Source: an uncultured Bacteroidales bacterium (GTDB lineage Bacteria > Bacteroidota > Bacteroidia > Bacteroidales > Bacteroidaceae). Taken from it: DNA of 64,000 nucleotides. Where the stretch lies: positions 1-64,000 of the forward strand of contig CADCIP010000015.1 in the NCBI GenBank assembly GCA_902801485.1. The letters are read 5' to 3'. This document shows positions 35,101 to 44,143 of this stretch, piece by piece (position 1 is the first letter of the stretch; every line of letters begins with the position of its first letter). Position numbers and translations under genes: made by a program. Under the pieces are notes generated by a model that searched no databases, was not told the DNA's origin, and saw only the letters and a list, made by a program, of their open reading frames with translations.

Positions 35101-36174
35101 TTACTTCTTATAACTCTTGTTATAGAATTGTTTTTTTACCGTCTTGCCCGGGAAGACCTTCTTGCGGATCTGGATCTGCACCTCGGTATCCAACTTGGCA
35201 TATTGGGCATCAATCAGCGCCATGCACACACTCTTGTCCGTAGATAGTGTATGATAGCCTGTTGTCACCTCACCGATGGTCTCGCCCTGCATGTTCAGTA
35301 CGGGATAGCCGTGACGGGGGATAGCCTTGTCGGCCAGCTCTATGCCTACAATCTTCTTGGCAGGGCCTTCGCCCTTCTGCTTAGCCAGCGCCTCCTTGCC
35401 GATGAACTCCTGCTTGTCCAGCTTCACAAAGATGCCCAGTCCGGCCATTATGGGAGTGATGTCTTCCGACAGCTCGTCGCCATAAAGGGGCAAGCCCACC
35501 TCGAAGCGAAGCGTATCGCGGCATCCCAGTCCGCATGGCTGAACACCTGCTGCTATCAGTTTGTCCCAGCATTCTTGGATATACTCGTGGGATGCATAGA
35601 TTTCGAAACCGTCCTCGCCCGTATAACCAGTACGGCTGACGATGACGTCACCAATGGTTTTTACCGTATAGAACACCAGTTCCTTGCAGGGAAGACCCAG
35701 CACCTGCTCCACGGTCTTCTCTGCATCGGGTCCCTGAACAGCAATCTGTCCGTAGAAATCCGAGCAGTTCTGAAGGTCTATGTCGAAGCCCTTGGCATTC
35801 TCCTGCATCCAAGCCCAGTCCTTATCTATGTTGGCTGCATTGATAACCAGGAAGAAGTCGTTCTCGCCCATCTTGTACACCAGCAGGTCGTCCACCGTGC
35901 CGCCGTTCCCGTAGCACATCATACCATAATATATTTTACCTGTGGGCGCGCCGGCTATGTCGTTGGTAAAGATATGCTGCACGTAGCGCTCGGCATCCTT
36001 ACCCTTAACGGTTACCTCGCCCATGTGCGAGACGTCAAAGACGCCCACTTTCTCGCGTACAGCCATGTGCTCGAGTGTAATGCCAGCATACTGAATGGGC
36101 ATTTCAAAACCGCCAAAGGGCGAAATCAGGGCACCCAGTGCCACATGTTTTTCATAAAGACAAGTTCTCTTCAT
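35101..36174 (-). CDS. gcvT: aminomethyltransferase (T-protein)
   Basis: The 357-residue protein shows the GcvT features: FGGFEMPIQYAGITLEHMAV, VGVFDVSHMGEVTVKG, the FSRTGYTGEDGFEI-like block VIVSRTGYTGEDGFEIYASH, and PCGLGCRDTLRFEVGLPLYG. It releases ammonia from the GcvH-bound aminomethyl group and makes methylene-tetrahydrofolate. It is upstream of gcvH and downstream of lplA by 93 bases, and all point the same way. It ends at a palindromic repeat. Confidence 0.95.
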   Translation of the reverse strand: MKRTCLYEKHVALGALISPFGGFEMPIQYAGITLEHMAVREKVGVFDVSHMGEVTVKGKDAERYVQHIFTNDIAGAPTGKIYYGMMCYGNGGTVDDLLVYKMGENDFFLVINAANIDKDWAWMQENAKGFDIDLQNCSDFYGQIAVQGPDAEKTVEQVLGLPCKELVFYTVKTIGDVIVSRTGYTGEDGFEIYASHEYIQECWDKLIAAGVQPCGLGCRDTLRFEVGLPLYGDELSEDITPIMAGLGIFVKLDKQEFIGKEALAKQKGEGPAKKIVGIELADKAIPRHGYPVLNMQGETIGEVTTGYHTLSTDKSVCMALIDAQYAKLDTEVQIQIRKKVFPGKTVKKQFYNKSYKK

Positions 36175-36208
36175 TTTTTCTGTTGTTTATTTAAGGTTTT
36201 TTATTTAG

Positions 36209-36238
36209 TTGACGAGTTGTTAGTTGACGAGTTGTTAG
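36209..36238. repeat. two tandem 15-base repeats
   Basis: TTGACGAGTTGTTAG occurs twice in direct succession in the gap between lplA and gcvT. Related words (aactcgtcaac, gtcaactagtcaaccc) occur before trkH at 56260. The role is unknown. Confidence 0.75.
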
Positions 36239-36267
36239 CTCCTTCAGCCATTTTAGCCCTTTAACTG

Positions 36268-36981
36268 TTACATCCGCTGTATGAACTCCTTGTCCAGGTA
36301 GGCCTGCTCTATTCTCCGGATACCTTCCACGTCGGCATCGGTCAGTTGCAGTTCGCCCTTGCAGAGTGTCTGGCGGATGAATGCCTTCAGCTCCCCGATG
36401 TTCAGGCCGATATGCTCCTTCAGGAACGTGATGCGTTGCCTTACACTCTCCACGCCGTTCTTCTGCAGTTTCTCGGCCGATGGTGTGATAGCGTTCTGCA
36501 TGTGTTCCATATTGGTATCGTAGAGCATCGTACTGTGCAAAATACTGCGTCCGGGCAACTGGTAGAAGGCCGTTCCGCATACCTTGCGGTTGCCAATCAT
36601 CACATCGTTGTGTGTCGTACCCGCCGCCTCTATGCCCAGTTTCTGAAGCACGAAGATTATCATCGTCATAAAGCGATTGAAGGTCATAGACACATTGTCG
36701 CCCTTCGTGATAAAGGAAAGCATAATGTTGTCTTTGTCGGCATAGACGCAACCGCCGCCGCTTTTGCGTCTGAAAATCTCTATACCATGTTGTCGACAGT
36801 AGGGGACATTCACCTCGTTCTGTAACACTTGGTTTCTGCCGAAGATAACGGTAGGTTCCACCTGCCACATAAAGAAGCAGTCCGGCTCGTCCGTATTACG
36901 CGCCACATACTCTTCCATGGCCAGATAGAACGAGAGATGTGTGTCTCCCACCAATGATTTCGGTAATGTAACATATTTCAT
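36268..36981 (-). CDS. lplA: lipoate-protein ligase A family
   Basis: From MKYVTLP at 36981 the protein has 237 residues. It shows the biotin/lipoate ligase fold: FRRKSGGGCVYADKDNIMLS (RR.GGG block), NDVMIGNRKVCGTAFYQ with the conserved lysine, and ILHSTMLYDTN. It attaches lipoate, or octanoate, to GcvH and other lipoyl domains. At 237 residues it keeps only a short C-terminal helical part. The promoter box at 36991-36998 puts the transcription start next to 36981 and excludes the in-frame ATG at 37050. It is the first gene of the gcv cluster. Confidence 0.88.
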   Translation of the reverse strand: MKYVTLPKSLVGDTHLSFYLAMEEYVARNTDEPDCFFMWQVEPTVIFGRNQVLQNEVNVPYCRQHGIEIFRRKSGGGCVYADKDNIMLSFITKGDNVSMTFNRFMTMIIFVLQKLGIEAAGTTHNDVMIGNRKVCGTAFYQLPGRSILHSTMLYDTNMEHMQNAITPSAEKLQKNGVESVRQRITFLKEHIGLNIGELKAFIRQTLCKGELQLTDADVEGIRRIEQAYLDKEFIQRM

Positions 36982-36990
36982 TTCTGCCCG

Positions 36991-37022
36991 CAAATTTATA
37001 AATTTTCTATATACGCACCAAA
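36991..37022 (-). promoter_or_regulatory. promoter of lplA-gcv cluster
   Basis: On the minus strand TTTG (37022-37019), a 20-base spacer and TAAATTTG (36998-36991) match the Bacteroidetes promoter. The box ends 10 bases before the ATG at 36981, so the leader would be only a few bases. Confidence 0.65.
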
Positions 37023-37076
37023 GGAAAACAGAAAAAAAATCTTTCGCCAAGATAGTAAACGTATCATAAAAAGGTG

Positions 37077-37084
37077 TATCTTTG
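37077..37084 (+). promoter_or_regulatory. -7 promoter box of the GH88 gene
   Basis: TATCTTTG matches TAnnTTTG and ends 5 bases before the ATG at 37089. With the usual distance from box to start site, the mRNA would be leaderless. No exact TTTG lies at -33. Confidence 0.6.
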
Positions 37085-37088
37085 CAAC

Positions 37089-38279
37089 ATGAAAACAGCC
37101 ATTATCCTTCTTTTAGCCGTTAACACGGCCCTTTCCGGAGTTATAGACAATGCTCTGAAGCAAATAGAGCAACAGTTAAGTTTTCTGGTGGAACAGACAG
37201 ATAATATCAGGACTCAGAATAGCAATCCCAAGCTGATAATGCCTCGCAGCCTGAAATCAGACGGTAGCATTAAGATGGTAAACCAAGACGACTGGTGCTC
37301 GGGATTCTATCCAGGAACGCTATGGCAAATGTATCGCATTACGAGAGAAGACAGATGGCGCCAAGAAGCCGCCCGTAACACAACATTGTTAGAACAAGTT
37401 CAGCACCACAGTGGCAGTCACGATATCGGCTTTATGATCTGTTGCTCCTTCGGAAACGGCTACGAACTGACAAAAGACGAGACCTACCGTAATGTCATTC
37501 TTGCGGCTGCCAATACCCTGACTAAAAGATTCAACCCCACCACAGGATGCATTCTTAGCTGGAGTTGGGGAAAAGATAAGTGGAAGTTCCCTGTCATTAT
37601 AGACAACATGATGAATCTGGAGTTACTCTATCAGGCAAGCCTCCTATCTGGCGACAAACATTTTTACGACATAGCTCTCAGTCATGCCAGCCGCACATTG
37701 GAGAATCATTTCCGAGCCGACAACTCCACATACCATGTGGTTGACTATGACCCCGAGAATGGCATTGTTCGCCGTAAGATGACGTTTCAAGGACATCACG
37801 ACGAGTCGGTTTGGAGTCGTGGTCAAGGATGGGCACTTTACGGCTTTACCATGAGCTACCGTTATACACATAACCGTAAATTCCTGGAAAGGGCGCAGCA
37901 TGTAGCCGATTTCTTCTTTAGCCAGAAAGACCTGCCGGAAGATTTCATTCCATATTGGGACATGAAAGACCCCAATATCGCAACCCAACCCACTTTAGTG
38001 CCACGCGATGCCTCAGCAGCTGCCATTATGGCTTCTGCATTATACGAACTAGCAGAATATTCCTCAAAGAAAGTCGCAAGTCGCTACCGTGGTTATGCCG
38101 ACAAGATTCTCACATCGCTTTGCACCAAGTACCTGAACAAGCCGGGAACACAACATGGCTTCCTGCTCAGTCATTCAACAGGCAACTGGCCTGCGAACGA
38201 TGAAATAGACGTCCCCCTGAACTATGCCGACTACTACTTCTTAGAGGCCATTTCACGCAACAAAAACAGCCATCCATAA
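37089..38279 (+). CDS. GH88 unsaturated glucuronyl hydrolase, secreted
   Basis: The 396-residue protein begins with a signal peptide (MKTAIILLLAVNTALSG). It shows the GH88 (alpha6/alpha6 barrel) features: WCSGFYPGTLWQMYRITRED, the aspartate in GSHDIGFMICCSFGNGYE, FPVIIDNMMNLELLYQAS with the second catalytic aspartate, and DESVWSRGQGWALYGFTMSY. Such enzymes remove the unsaturated uronic acid left by polysaccharide lyases on host glycosaminoglycans or plant glycans. No lyase gene is nearby. It diverges from lplA. Confidence 0.9.
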   Translation: MKTAIILLLAVNTALSGVIDNALKQIEQQLSFLVEQTDNIRTQNSNPKLIMPRSLKSDGSIKMVNQDDWCSGFYPGTLWQMYRITREDRWRQEAARNTTLLEQVQHHSGSHDIGFMICCSFGNGYELTKDETYRNVILAAANTLTKRFNPTTGCILSWSWGKDKWKFPVIIDNMMNLELLYQASLLSGDKHFYDIALSHASRTLENHFRADNSTYHVVDYDPENGIVRRKMTFQGHHDESVWSRGQGWALYGFTMSYRYTHNRKFLERAQHVADFFFSQKDLPEDFIPYWDMKDPNIATQPTLVPRDASAAAIMASALYELAEYSSKKVASRYRGYADKILTSLCTKYLNKPGTQHGFLLSHSTGNWPANDEIDVPLNYADYYFLEAISRNKNSHP

Positions 38280-38344
38280 AAAACACACTTTTTTTGTTAC
38301 AAAATGTGGAGTTGTGCGTTATTGAAGTATAGAGCATGTAAATA

Positions 38345-38827
38345 ATGAGCAAAAACTACCTGATATTGGCCTACCAAAAATTGCAGCGGAGGTTGCAATC
38401 CTGTATCTTGCATTCAGGTGAAGATGCCCTCAACGATGCTTTCTGTCAGCTTTGGGCTGGACAATACGAACCTGAAACAGAAACGGAGGGCGAAAAACTG
38501 CTCAGGACAGCGGTGCATCACAGGCAAATCAGCCTCTGGCGCGAAGAGAGCCGACACCGGCAGACATCGCTCGAAAAAACAGATATCGTTCAGCCGCCGC
38601 CCGATACAGACATCAAAGAAACCTTCCAGCAAATCATGGCGCTGATAGAGACGCAATTGACACCAATGCAAAAAGAAATACTAACACGACACGATATCAA
38701 CGATGAAACGTACAAAGAAATAGCCCAGACACTGGGAATGCAGGAAGCCGCTGTTAGAATGCAGTTGAGCAGAGCCAGAAACATAATCAGAGAAACCTAT
38801 AAAAAACAAAGAGATGACACAGCATAA
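38345..38827 (+). CDS. ECF-type sigma factor
   Basis: The 160-residue protein has region 2 (about 20-85: ALNDAFCQLWAGQYEPETET, LLRTAVHHRQISLWREES) and a clear region 4 (about 105-155: LTPMQKEILTRHDINDETYK, EIAQTLGMQEAAVRMQLSRA). This is the two-domain layout of extracytoplasmic-function sigma factors. The next gene overlaps it by 14 bases and codes for a probable anti-sigma protein. No TAnnTTTG box precedes it, which would fit control from its own type of promoter. Confidence 0.85.
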   Translation: MSKNYLILAYQKLQRRLQSCILHSGEDALNDAFCQLWAGQYEPETETEGEKLLRTAVHHRQISLWREESRHRQTSLEKTDIVQPPPDTDIKETFQQIMALIETQLTPMQKEILTRHDINDETYKEIAQTLGMQEAAVRMQLSRARNIIRETYKKQRDDTA

Positions 38828-39188
38828 CTTATCATATTGGGAGGAAATGGCAGAGCGCTACTTCCTGGCAGAGACCACCGATGAGGAGGAGCAAAGGCTG
38901 CGTAAATTCCTTTGTACCCAAGAAGCCCAGAATGCTCGTTTCGACGAGATAAGAGCCACACTCTCCTATCTGCATGTTTGCAGAGCACAACACACTCCAC
39001 CCATTAAACATCCGTTTAGAGCCTTAGCCGTTGCCGCATGTCTGGGCGCCGTAGCTCTCTTGGGATGGTACCAGTATCAACAGCAGAACATCAGCAGCGT
39101 ACGTATTGCCGGTCAGGATGTTGAAGCTGATGCTTCCCTGCTAATGGAACACCAACTGGCAGAAATGTTCTCATCCACCAACCCGTAA
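38814..39188 (+). CDS. probable anti-sigma membrane protein
   Basis: The 124-residue protein has a cytosolic N-terminal helix region (about 1-65: LSYWEEMAERYFLAETTDEE), one membrane helix (about 66-85: FRALAVAACLGAVALLGWYQ) and about 40 periplasmic residues. The 'Yf..t.teeE...L..fl' beginning is common in Bacteroidetes sigma-regulating proteins. The gene overlaps the sigma gene by 14 bases. It lacks a FecR domain, so it is not a classical TonB-linked anti-sigma protein. The anti-sigma role is inferred from position and topology. Confidence 0.6.
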   Translation: MTQHNLSYWEEMAERYFLAETTDEEEQRLRKFLCTQEAQNARFDEIRATLSYLHVCRAQHTPPIKHPFRALAVAACLGAVALLGWYQYQQQNISSVRIAGQDVEADASLLMEHQLAEMFSSTNP

Positions 39189-39193
39189 AAACC

Positions 39194-39610
39194 ATGAAAA
39201 AAATACTCACAATCATATTGTTATTACTGAGCTTGCACCTTAGCTTGTGGGCACAGAAAGGGTTGGCCATTCAGGCTGCCTTCGATGAACTGGCGGTGAG
39301 GAAGAACGCTACGGAAGTGGTATTGAGCGGCAAAAGGCTGAAGAACTTCCACCTAAGTCTCTTTCACAGTCTGGAAATCAAGAATCCCTCGGCCGCTGAC
39401 CGTCAGCACATCTCGTTGCTGGTCCAGGCTGATGCCGCACAGGCTATAACCAAAGAAGAAACACCTGCACACAGCTTCTACGAGTTGTCACAACACAAAG
39501 GCATGCATACCTACATTCTTTATCGGAACAATAGCCAAACTCTTACCATTATTTATATCGAGGGTAAAGCCAGCCTAAAACAAATAAAGCAATATTTCCA
39601 AAAAAAATAG
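39194..39610 (+). CDS. small secreted protein (DUF6108/DUF4252-like)
   Basis: The 138-residue protein has a signal peptide cut at WA|Q (about residue 20) and a small alpha/beta domain with LAIQAAFDELAVRKNATEVV, LKNFHLSLFHSLEI and the end ASLKQIKQYFQKK. The pattern suggests a DUF4252/DUF6108-type protein found in Bacteroidales sigma-factor loci. The function is unknown. It begins 5 bases after the stop of the anti-sigma gene and ends 12 bases before the MG2-type gene. Confidence 0.6.
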   Translation: MKKILTIILLLLSLHLSLWAQKGLAIQAAFDELAVRKNATEVVLSGKRLKNFHLSLFHSLEIKNPSAADRQHISLLVQADAAQAITKEETPAHSFYELSQHKGMHTYILYRNNSQTLTIIYIEGKASLKQIKQYFQKK

Positions 39611-39622
39611 CCTATAAATGAT

Positions 39623-42600
39623 ATGAAACGACACAGCATTTTATATTTATTACTCGCTATCCTAACAGCTGTCTCTCCCGTTCATGCCGATGAAGCGGAT
39701 AGTCTGCAATGGGACTTTACCGACCTCTTTCAGGGCGCCAGGGAAAATCCTGCCCTGCCTACATCCTTGGAAGGCTGGAAGGAGCATTTAGACCTCTTTG
39801 GCAGGAACATTCCACAGGAAGAAGTGTTTGTACACATGGACAATACCTGCTACTTTGCCGGCGACACGCTTTTCTTCAAGGCATACGTCCGCCGAAGCGA
39901 TACAGGCAAGCTTACCAATCTCAGCCAGCTACTTTATGCCGAACTCTGGAACCAGGAAGGTTACATGCTGGAACGACATCTGGTTAAACTTAAAGACGGG
40001 CAGGGAACAGGCTCTTTTGTACTCAACGATTCGCTCTATGGCGGCTTTTACGAGTTGCGTGCCTACACCCGTTGGCAACTCAACTGGGGAGAATACCAGC
40101 ATCCGCACACGTGGCCTGCCGAACGATGGTTCTTCAACAAGAAAATGGCCAAGGAGTTCTACCGTGATTACGAGAAACTCTACTGTCGCATCTTCCCCAT
40201 CTACGATAAGCCCGAAACTCCCGGCCTCTATAGCCACGATATGACGGAACGCCCCCATATGCGATACTTCCGTACCGATGTAAAGAAGAAACCTCCCGTA
40301 GTTAACCTCTACCCCGAGGGCGGCGTAATAGTTGAAGGTACGCGTGCACGCGTAGCTTTTGAGGCTAACGAGGCCGATGGCGAGCATATTTCAGGCATCA
40401 TGCGCCTATACGGTAGGGGTGGAGAATTGCTTCAAGAACAGCGGACCGAGAACCGAGGCAGGGGAACGCTGGAGTTTACCTACGAGCCAGACGTTACTTA
40501 CTCCACCATTTTTACCAGCGATAGCAATCAGGTTATCCGTCAGCGTTTGCCCAAGGCCGAAAAAGACGGATGTGCTGTGCGTACCGATATCAAAGGCAAT
40601 CTGTTGCTACTCACCTTTCAACCACGCGGTGAGGCAGCAGACGAGACGCTGGGCGTTACCGTTACCGTGGGCGGTGCTTTGCATTTTTTTCAGAAGTTCC
40701 GTGCCGAGGACACCCAAATCAGCATCCCTACTGACTCTCTGCCTACAGGTGTAGCACAAGTAACGGTATATAATGCACAAGGGCGTGTGTATAGCGACCG
40801 TCTTTGCTTCATCCGTCATCAGCAAGACATAAAGACCGCCCAGTTGCACTTCTCAGGTATTCGCTCCCAGTACGAGCCTTTTGATTCCATTCATGTAGCC
40901 GTAGAGAATCCTCAGGCTGCAGGCTCTACCATCTCTCTGGCTGTCAGAGATGCTTCCACATCAGAATATCTGTACGATAGTAGCAATATTCTTACCGAAA
41001 TGCTGCTATGCAGTCAGATTCGCGGCTTTGTAGAACAACCCGATTATTACTTCGAGAAAGACGATGAGACACACCGTCGCCACCTCGACCTCCTACTGAT
41101 GGTACAAGGCTGGAGGCGTCATAACTGGATAACGATGGCCACCCCTGGCATCTTCCGCGTCAATCATCCATTCGAAAAAACGCCCATTTACTTTGGTGCC
41201 GTTTACCGTTATGTAGCCATCGGACATGAAGGTTTCGGGGGTTGGGGAAATATGACAGACCAGGAAATCAAGCATTACGACTTCTCTCGTCCTGAGGGCG
41301 GAGAATGGTTCTCACATAAAAAAAACCGTAAGCTACAAGGTACTATTCCATTGTTAGGAAATGCCGGTGAAGAACGCGACAAACACAACGCTTATAGCTA
41401 TCTGTTGAAAGACAACGAATCAGGTACCTTTGATGGACGTAACTATTACGATGAGGGCAATCTACACCGTGAAGTCCGTGTACATGCCGAATACCATAAG
41501 CCAACCGACGTAGGTGTAGAAAGTGTCTATGGCGAACTCACCACAAAGAACGGGCGCTTTGTTCTTGAATTCCCGGGCTTCTACAACCGTTGTACCCTTG
41601 ATTTGTCGGCTTCCGATACTACCAAATGGAAAGAGCCGTTGACTACCACCCGTAAAGGGCGTCGACTGCTCCGCAAGCGCGACAAACTGATGAGTAAGGG
41701 CAAGGCTGTACCCAGTTTGGAGCATCAATGGGTGAAGCCAACTGAGACCGATTACCCCGAATTCTATGTCCGCCTGACACCTTACCATCCCCGTTTCTGC
41801 AAACCTTTTAGCTTCTACCATACCCATGTGGCACCGCCAAGGGAGGGAACTGCCTTAATGTCCAGCTTAAGAGACGGACACACATTGGCAGCAGTTACAG
41901 TTCGCAGCAAGCATGGTGGACTACGTTCGTACGACAGTTCACACCCAGCTATCACACGTGATGCCTATCAGATATTCAATGAGTGTGTGGATGCGGGTTT
42001 TACTCCTGGATGGTTCGCCGGAAAAAATTCATTTTCAAAATGGGTAGAACGTTTGCTGGTAGGAGACATGAATATGTATAGGCAATATTTAACATACCAG
42101 GAGGCCACTATTAATAACTATGAAGGCTGGCACACTGTTGCAACATCAGACTTGATGCCAAACCAACCTTTTTTAGGCCCTGCCAAATACGGACCAGGAG
42201 CAACCAGCGCAGTAGTACACCACAGCGCCACAGCGGATGGTTACGCGTGGACAGATCCTACAGACTATCAGTGGGGGTGGTATCATATCTCTGGATTACG
42301 ATACAGTTCCAATAATGGCTGGAGCACTTCTAACCGCTCTGCCTACTCCTTTACCGGATTGGACGAAAAAACCAGGAATTTGGATTTTCTGCGCTCGCTG
42401 AGGTCTGTAAAACTTATCACCGACTATGCGCCCCGTATGGAAGGAAGTCGCCACTATACGGGAAGCGACCAGCCTACGGTAGATGTCGGTTTCAATCTGC
42501 TGACTGTGAATAAACGAGAAACATACCGCGACCGTCATTTCATATTACAAGGATTTGACGTGAGTGAAGATTTCTATAGCCCCTGTTACCGTAACCGCCC

Positions 42601-42787
42601 ATTACCAGACACAAAAGACTACCGCCGCACACTTTATTGGAACCCCAATCTGGAATTAGATGAGAAAGGATGCGCCAACATCACGCTTTGGAACAACTGC
42701 AATTCTACAAGTATTACTGTAAGTGCCGAGGGAATCACCCCTTCAGGCAAGATTCTAACTGGCATCAGTTATCCTGAAGATAGGTAG
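39623..42787 (+). CDS. large MG2-type (macroglobulin-like) outer-envelope protein
   Basis: The 1054-residue protein has a signal peptide (cut near VHA|DE). Macroglobulin-like beta-sandwich segments follow (about 60-155: EVFVHMDNTCYFAGDTLFFK with TGSFVLNDSLYGGFYELRAY, and about 210-300: PPVVNLYPEGGVIVEGTRAR). These are the MG2-type modules of Bacteroidetes alpha-2-macroglobulin-related proteins. The second half is less clear, and the C-terminus (DYRRTLYWNPNLELDEKGCA) is shared with the relic at 4698-4871. No thioester motif (CGEQ) is visible, so it is not a protease trap of the classic sort. It is the fourth gene of the sigma-factor unit, and the next gene follows after only a few bases. Confidence 0.75.
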   Translation: MKRHSILYLLLAILTAVSPVHADEADSLQWDFTDLFQGARENPALPTSLEGWKEHLDLFGRNIPQEEVFVHMDNTCYFAGDTLFFKAYVRRSDTGKLTNLSQLLYAELWNQEGYMLERHLVKLKDGQGTGSFVLNDSLYGGFYELRAYTRWQLNWGEYQHPHTWPAERWFFNKKMAKEFYRDYEKLYCRIFPIYDKPETPGLYSHDMTERPHMRYFRTDVKKKPPVVNLYPEGGVIVEGTRARVAFEANEADGEHISGIMRLYGRGGELLQEQRTENRGRGTLEFTYEPDVTYSTIFTSDSNQVIRQRLPKAEKDGCAVRTDIKGNLLLLTFQPRGEAADETLGVTVTVGGALHFFQKFRAEDTQISIPTDSLPTGVAQVTVYNAQGRVYSDRLCFIRHQQDIKTAQLHFSGIRSQYEPFDSIHVAVENPQAAGSTISLAVRDASTSEYLYDSSNILTEMLLCSQIRGFVEQPDYYFEKDDETHRRHLDLLLMVQGWRRHNWITMATPGIFRVNHPFEKTPIYFGAVYRYVAIGHEGFGGWGNMTDQEIKHYDFSRPEGGEWFSHKKNRKLQGTIPLLGNAGEERDKHNAYSYLLKDNESGTFDGRNYYDEGNLHREVRVHAEYHKPTDVGVESVYGELTTKNGRFVLEFPGFYNRCTLDLSASDTTKWKEPLTTTRKGRRLLRKRDKLMSKGKAVPSLEHQWVKPTETDYPEFYVRLTPYHPRFCKPFSFYHTHVAPPREGTALMSSLRDGHTLAAVTVRSKHGGLRSYDSSHPAITRDAYQIFNECVDAGFTPGWFAGKNSFSKWVERLLVGDMNMYRQYLTYQEATINNYEGWHTVATSDLMPNQPFLGPAKYGPGATSAVVHHSATADGYAWTDPTDYQWGWYHISGLRYSSNNGWSTSNRSAYSFTGLDEKTRNLDFLRSLRSVKLITDYAPRMEGSRHYTGSDQPTVDVGFNLLTVNKRETYRDRHFILQGFDVSEDFYSPCYRNRPLPDTKDYRRTLYWNPNLELDEKGCANITLWNNCNSTSITVSAEGITPSGKILTGISYPEDR

Positions 42788-42811
42788 ATTTTGATTTTAA
42801 ACTTTAAGCAC

Positions 42812-44143
42812 ATGTTCACCAGAACCCTCCTTATCGTAATATTATTAAACCTTTTTGGGGTAATTAATGCTCAGGAGAAACAAGATTCCGTGGGTGCCGT
42901 TATTCTCGATGCAGAAACAGGAGAACCCATACAGTATGCCAACATATATGTTTCGTCCACCTGCGGAACCATCAGCAATTTCGATGGCGAGTTCTGTCTG
43001 CGATGTCTCCCTTCAGAAAACGTTCGCATCTCCTGTATAGGCTACCAGCATGTCACCCTACGGGCCTCTGAGTTGCCTGCTGTCATTCGCATGCAGCCCA
43101 TCTCTACCACGCTCAAGGAGATTACTGTCACACGTGGCGACAATATCATTTACCAGTTGGTTTATAAAATGCAACGCGAGGCCAGAAAGCACAGGAAGGC
43201 CGAGGCTCAGTATTTCTTCCGCATGGCCACGCAATATCCCGGAACCGATGAGTTGGCAGAAGCTTTCATGACGGCCAAATCGTGTGTGCAGATTCGCGAT
43301 ATCACCTTCCACAGCGGCAGCCGTGGCCTGTTAAAAGGCAAAAAATTGGACAGGACCAGTCTAACGGGACTCGGCCGCACCAATTTACATATTTTCCTGC
43401 GCCTGGCACCCGTTTTAGTGAACTTTGACATTTGGGACAATACCTTCGTGCCAGCCGATCTTGTTTTCCGCAGGATAAAGAACCTTTATGAAATCTCCTG
43501 CGTTCAGTTTACCGAAGAAGACGGCACAGAAATCAGTAAGGTAAAGGTTACAGGCAACCCTTCCATCAACTCGCGTCCCGTCTTGGATGGTACATTGTAC
43601 ATCGACCGTAAGAACCTCCGTCTCCTGCGCTTTGACGGGCAGATGCACGGCCTGCAAATCGTACTATACGACCAAGCCAGAGAGCAACATTTCTATACAG
43701 GAATAGACTATAGCATGCATGTAGATTACAGGCACGATCACGGTTTTACCGAAATTGCCAACATGTCTGGTGTCATCACAAAAGACAGCGTCAGAATTCG
43801 CCAGTTGCTCTATAATCTGGGTGACAAAAAACTTGTATTCAGCAAGTCCGTACGTGTGGGCGAAAACATGATGCACGCCATAGACCAAGTAGGATTTGAC
43901 TCCACCCTATGGACCAATAACAACATTGTTAAACGCACACAGGATGAGGAACGCATAGCATTCAAGGACAAGACTTTTTGGCTGAGCAACAAATCTAAGT
44001 ACAACACATTTCATACAGAACAAGAGCAACACACAGACAATTATCTTCAAGATGCTATCCACCAATTGATGGACAACACCATGCAACTACAACGTATGCT
44101 CTCAATGCCACGACAAGACAGCAAAAGAAACAAGAGAAAATAA
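42812..44143 (+). CDS. CarboxypepD_reg-like domain protein, secreted
   Basis: From MFTRTLL the protein has 443 residues, with a signal peptide cut at NA|Q. A CarboxypepD_reg-like beta-sandwich domain (about 22-100) contains VGAVILDAETGEPIQYANIY, FDGEFCLRCLPSENVRISCI and the hinge ISTTLKEITV. The large rest (100-443) resembles the C-terminal part of DUF5686-like proteins without a TonB-dependent barrel. A second ATG 21 bases upstream is possible. It is the last gene of the sigma-factor unit; about 30 bases separate MFTRTLL from the MG2 gene stop. The role is unknown. Confidence 0.7.
   Translation: MFTRTLLIVILLNLFGVINAQEKQDSVGAVILDAETGEPIQYANIYVSSTCGTISNFDGEFCLRCLPSENVRISCIGYQHVTLRASELPAVIRMQPISTTLKEITVTRGDNIIYQLVYKMQREARKHRKAEAQYFFRMATQYPGTDELAEAFMTAKSCVQIRDITFHSGSRGLLKGKKLDRTSLTGLGRTNLHIFLRLAPVLVNFDIWDNTFVPADLVFRRIKNLYEISCVQFTEEDGTEISKVKVTGNPSINSRPVLDGTLYIDRKNLRLLRFDGQMHGLQIVLYDQAREQHFYTGIDYSMHVDYRHDHGFTEIANMSGVITKDSVRIRQLLYNLGDKKLVFSKSVRVGENMMHAIDQVGFDSTLWTNNNIVKRTQDEERIAFKDKTFWLSNKSKYNTFHTEQEQHTDNYLQDAIHQLMDNTMQLQRMLSMPRQDSKRNKRK

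Noticed and set aside
39623-42787. The MG2-type protein as a true alpha-2-macroglobulin
   Set aside because: The thioester motif CGEQ and a bait-like region are not visible, and the protein is shorter than bacterial macroglobulins.
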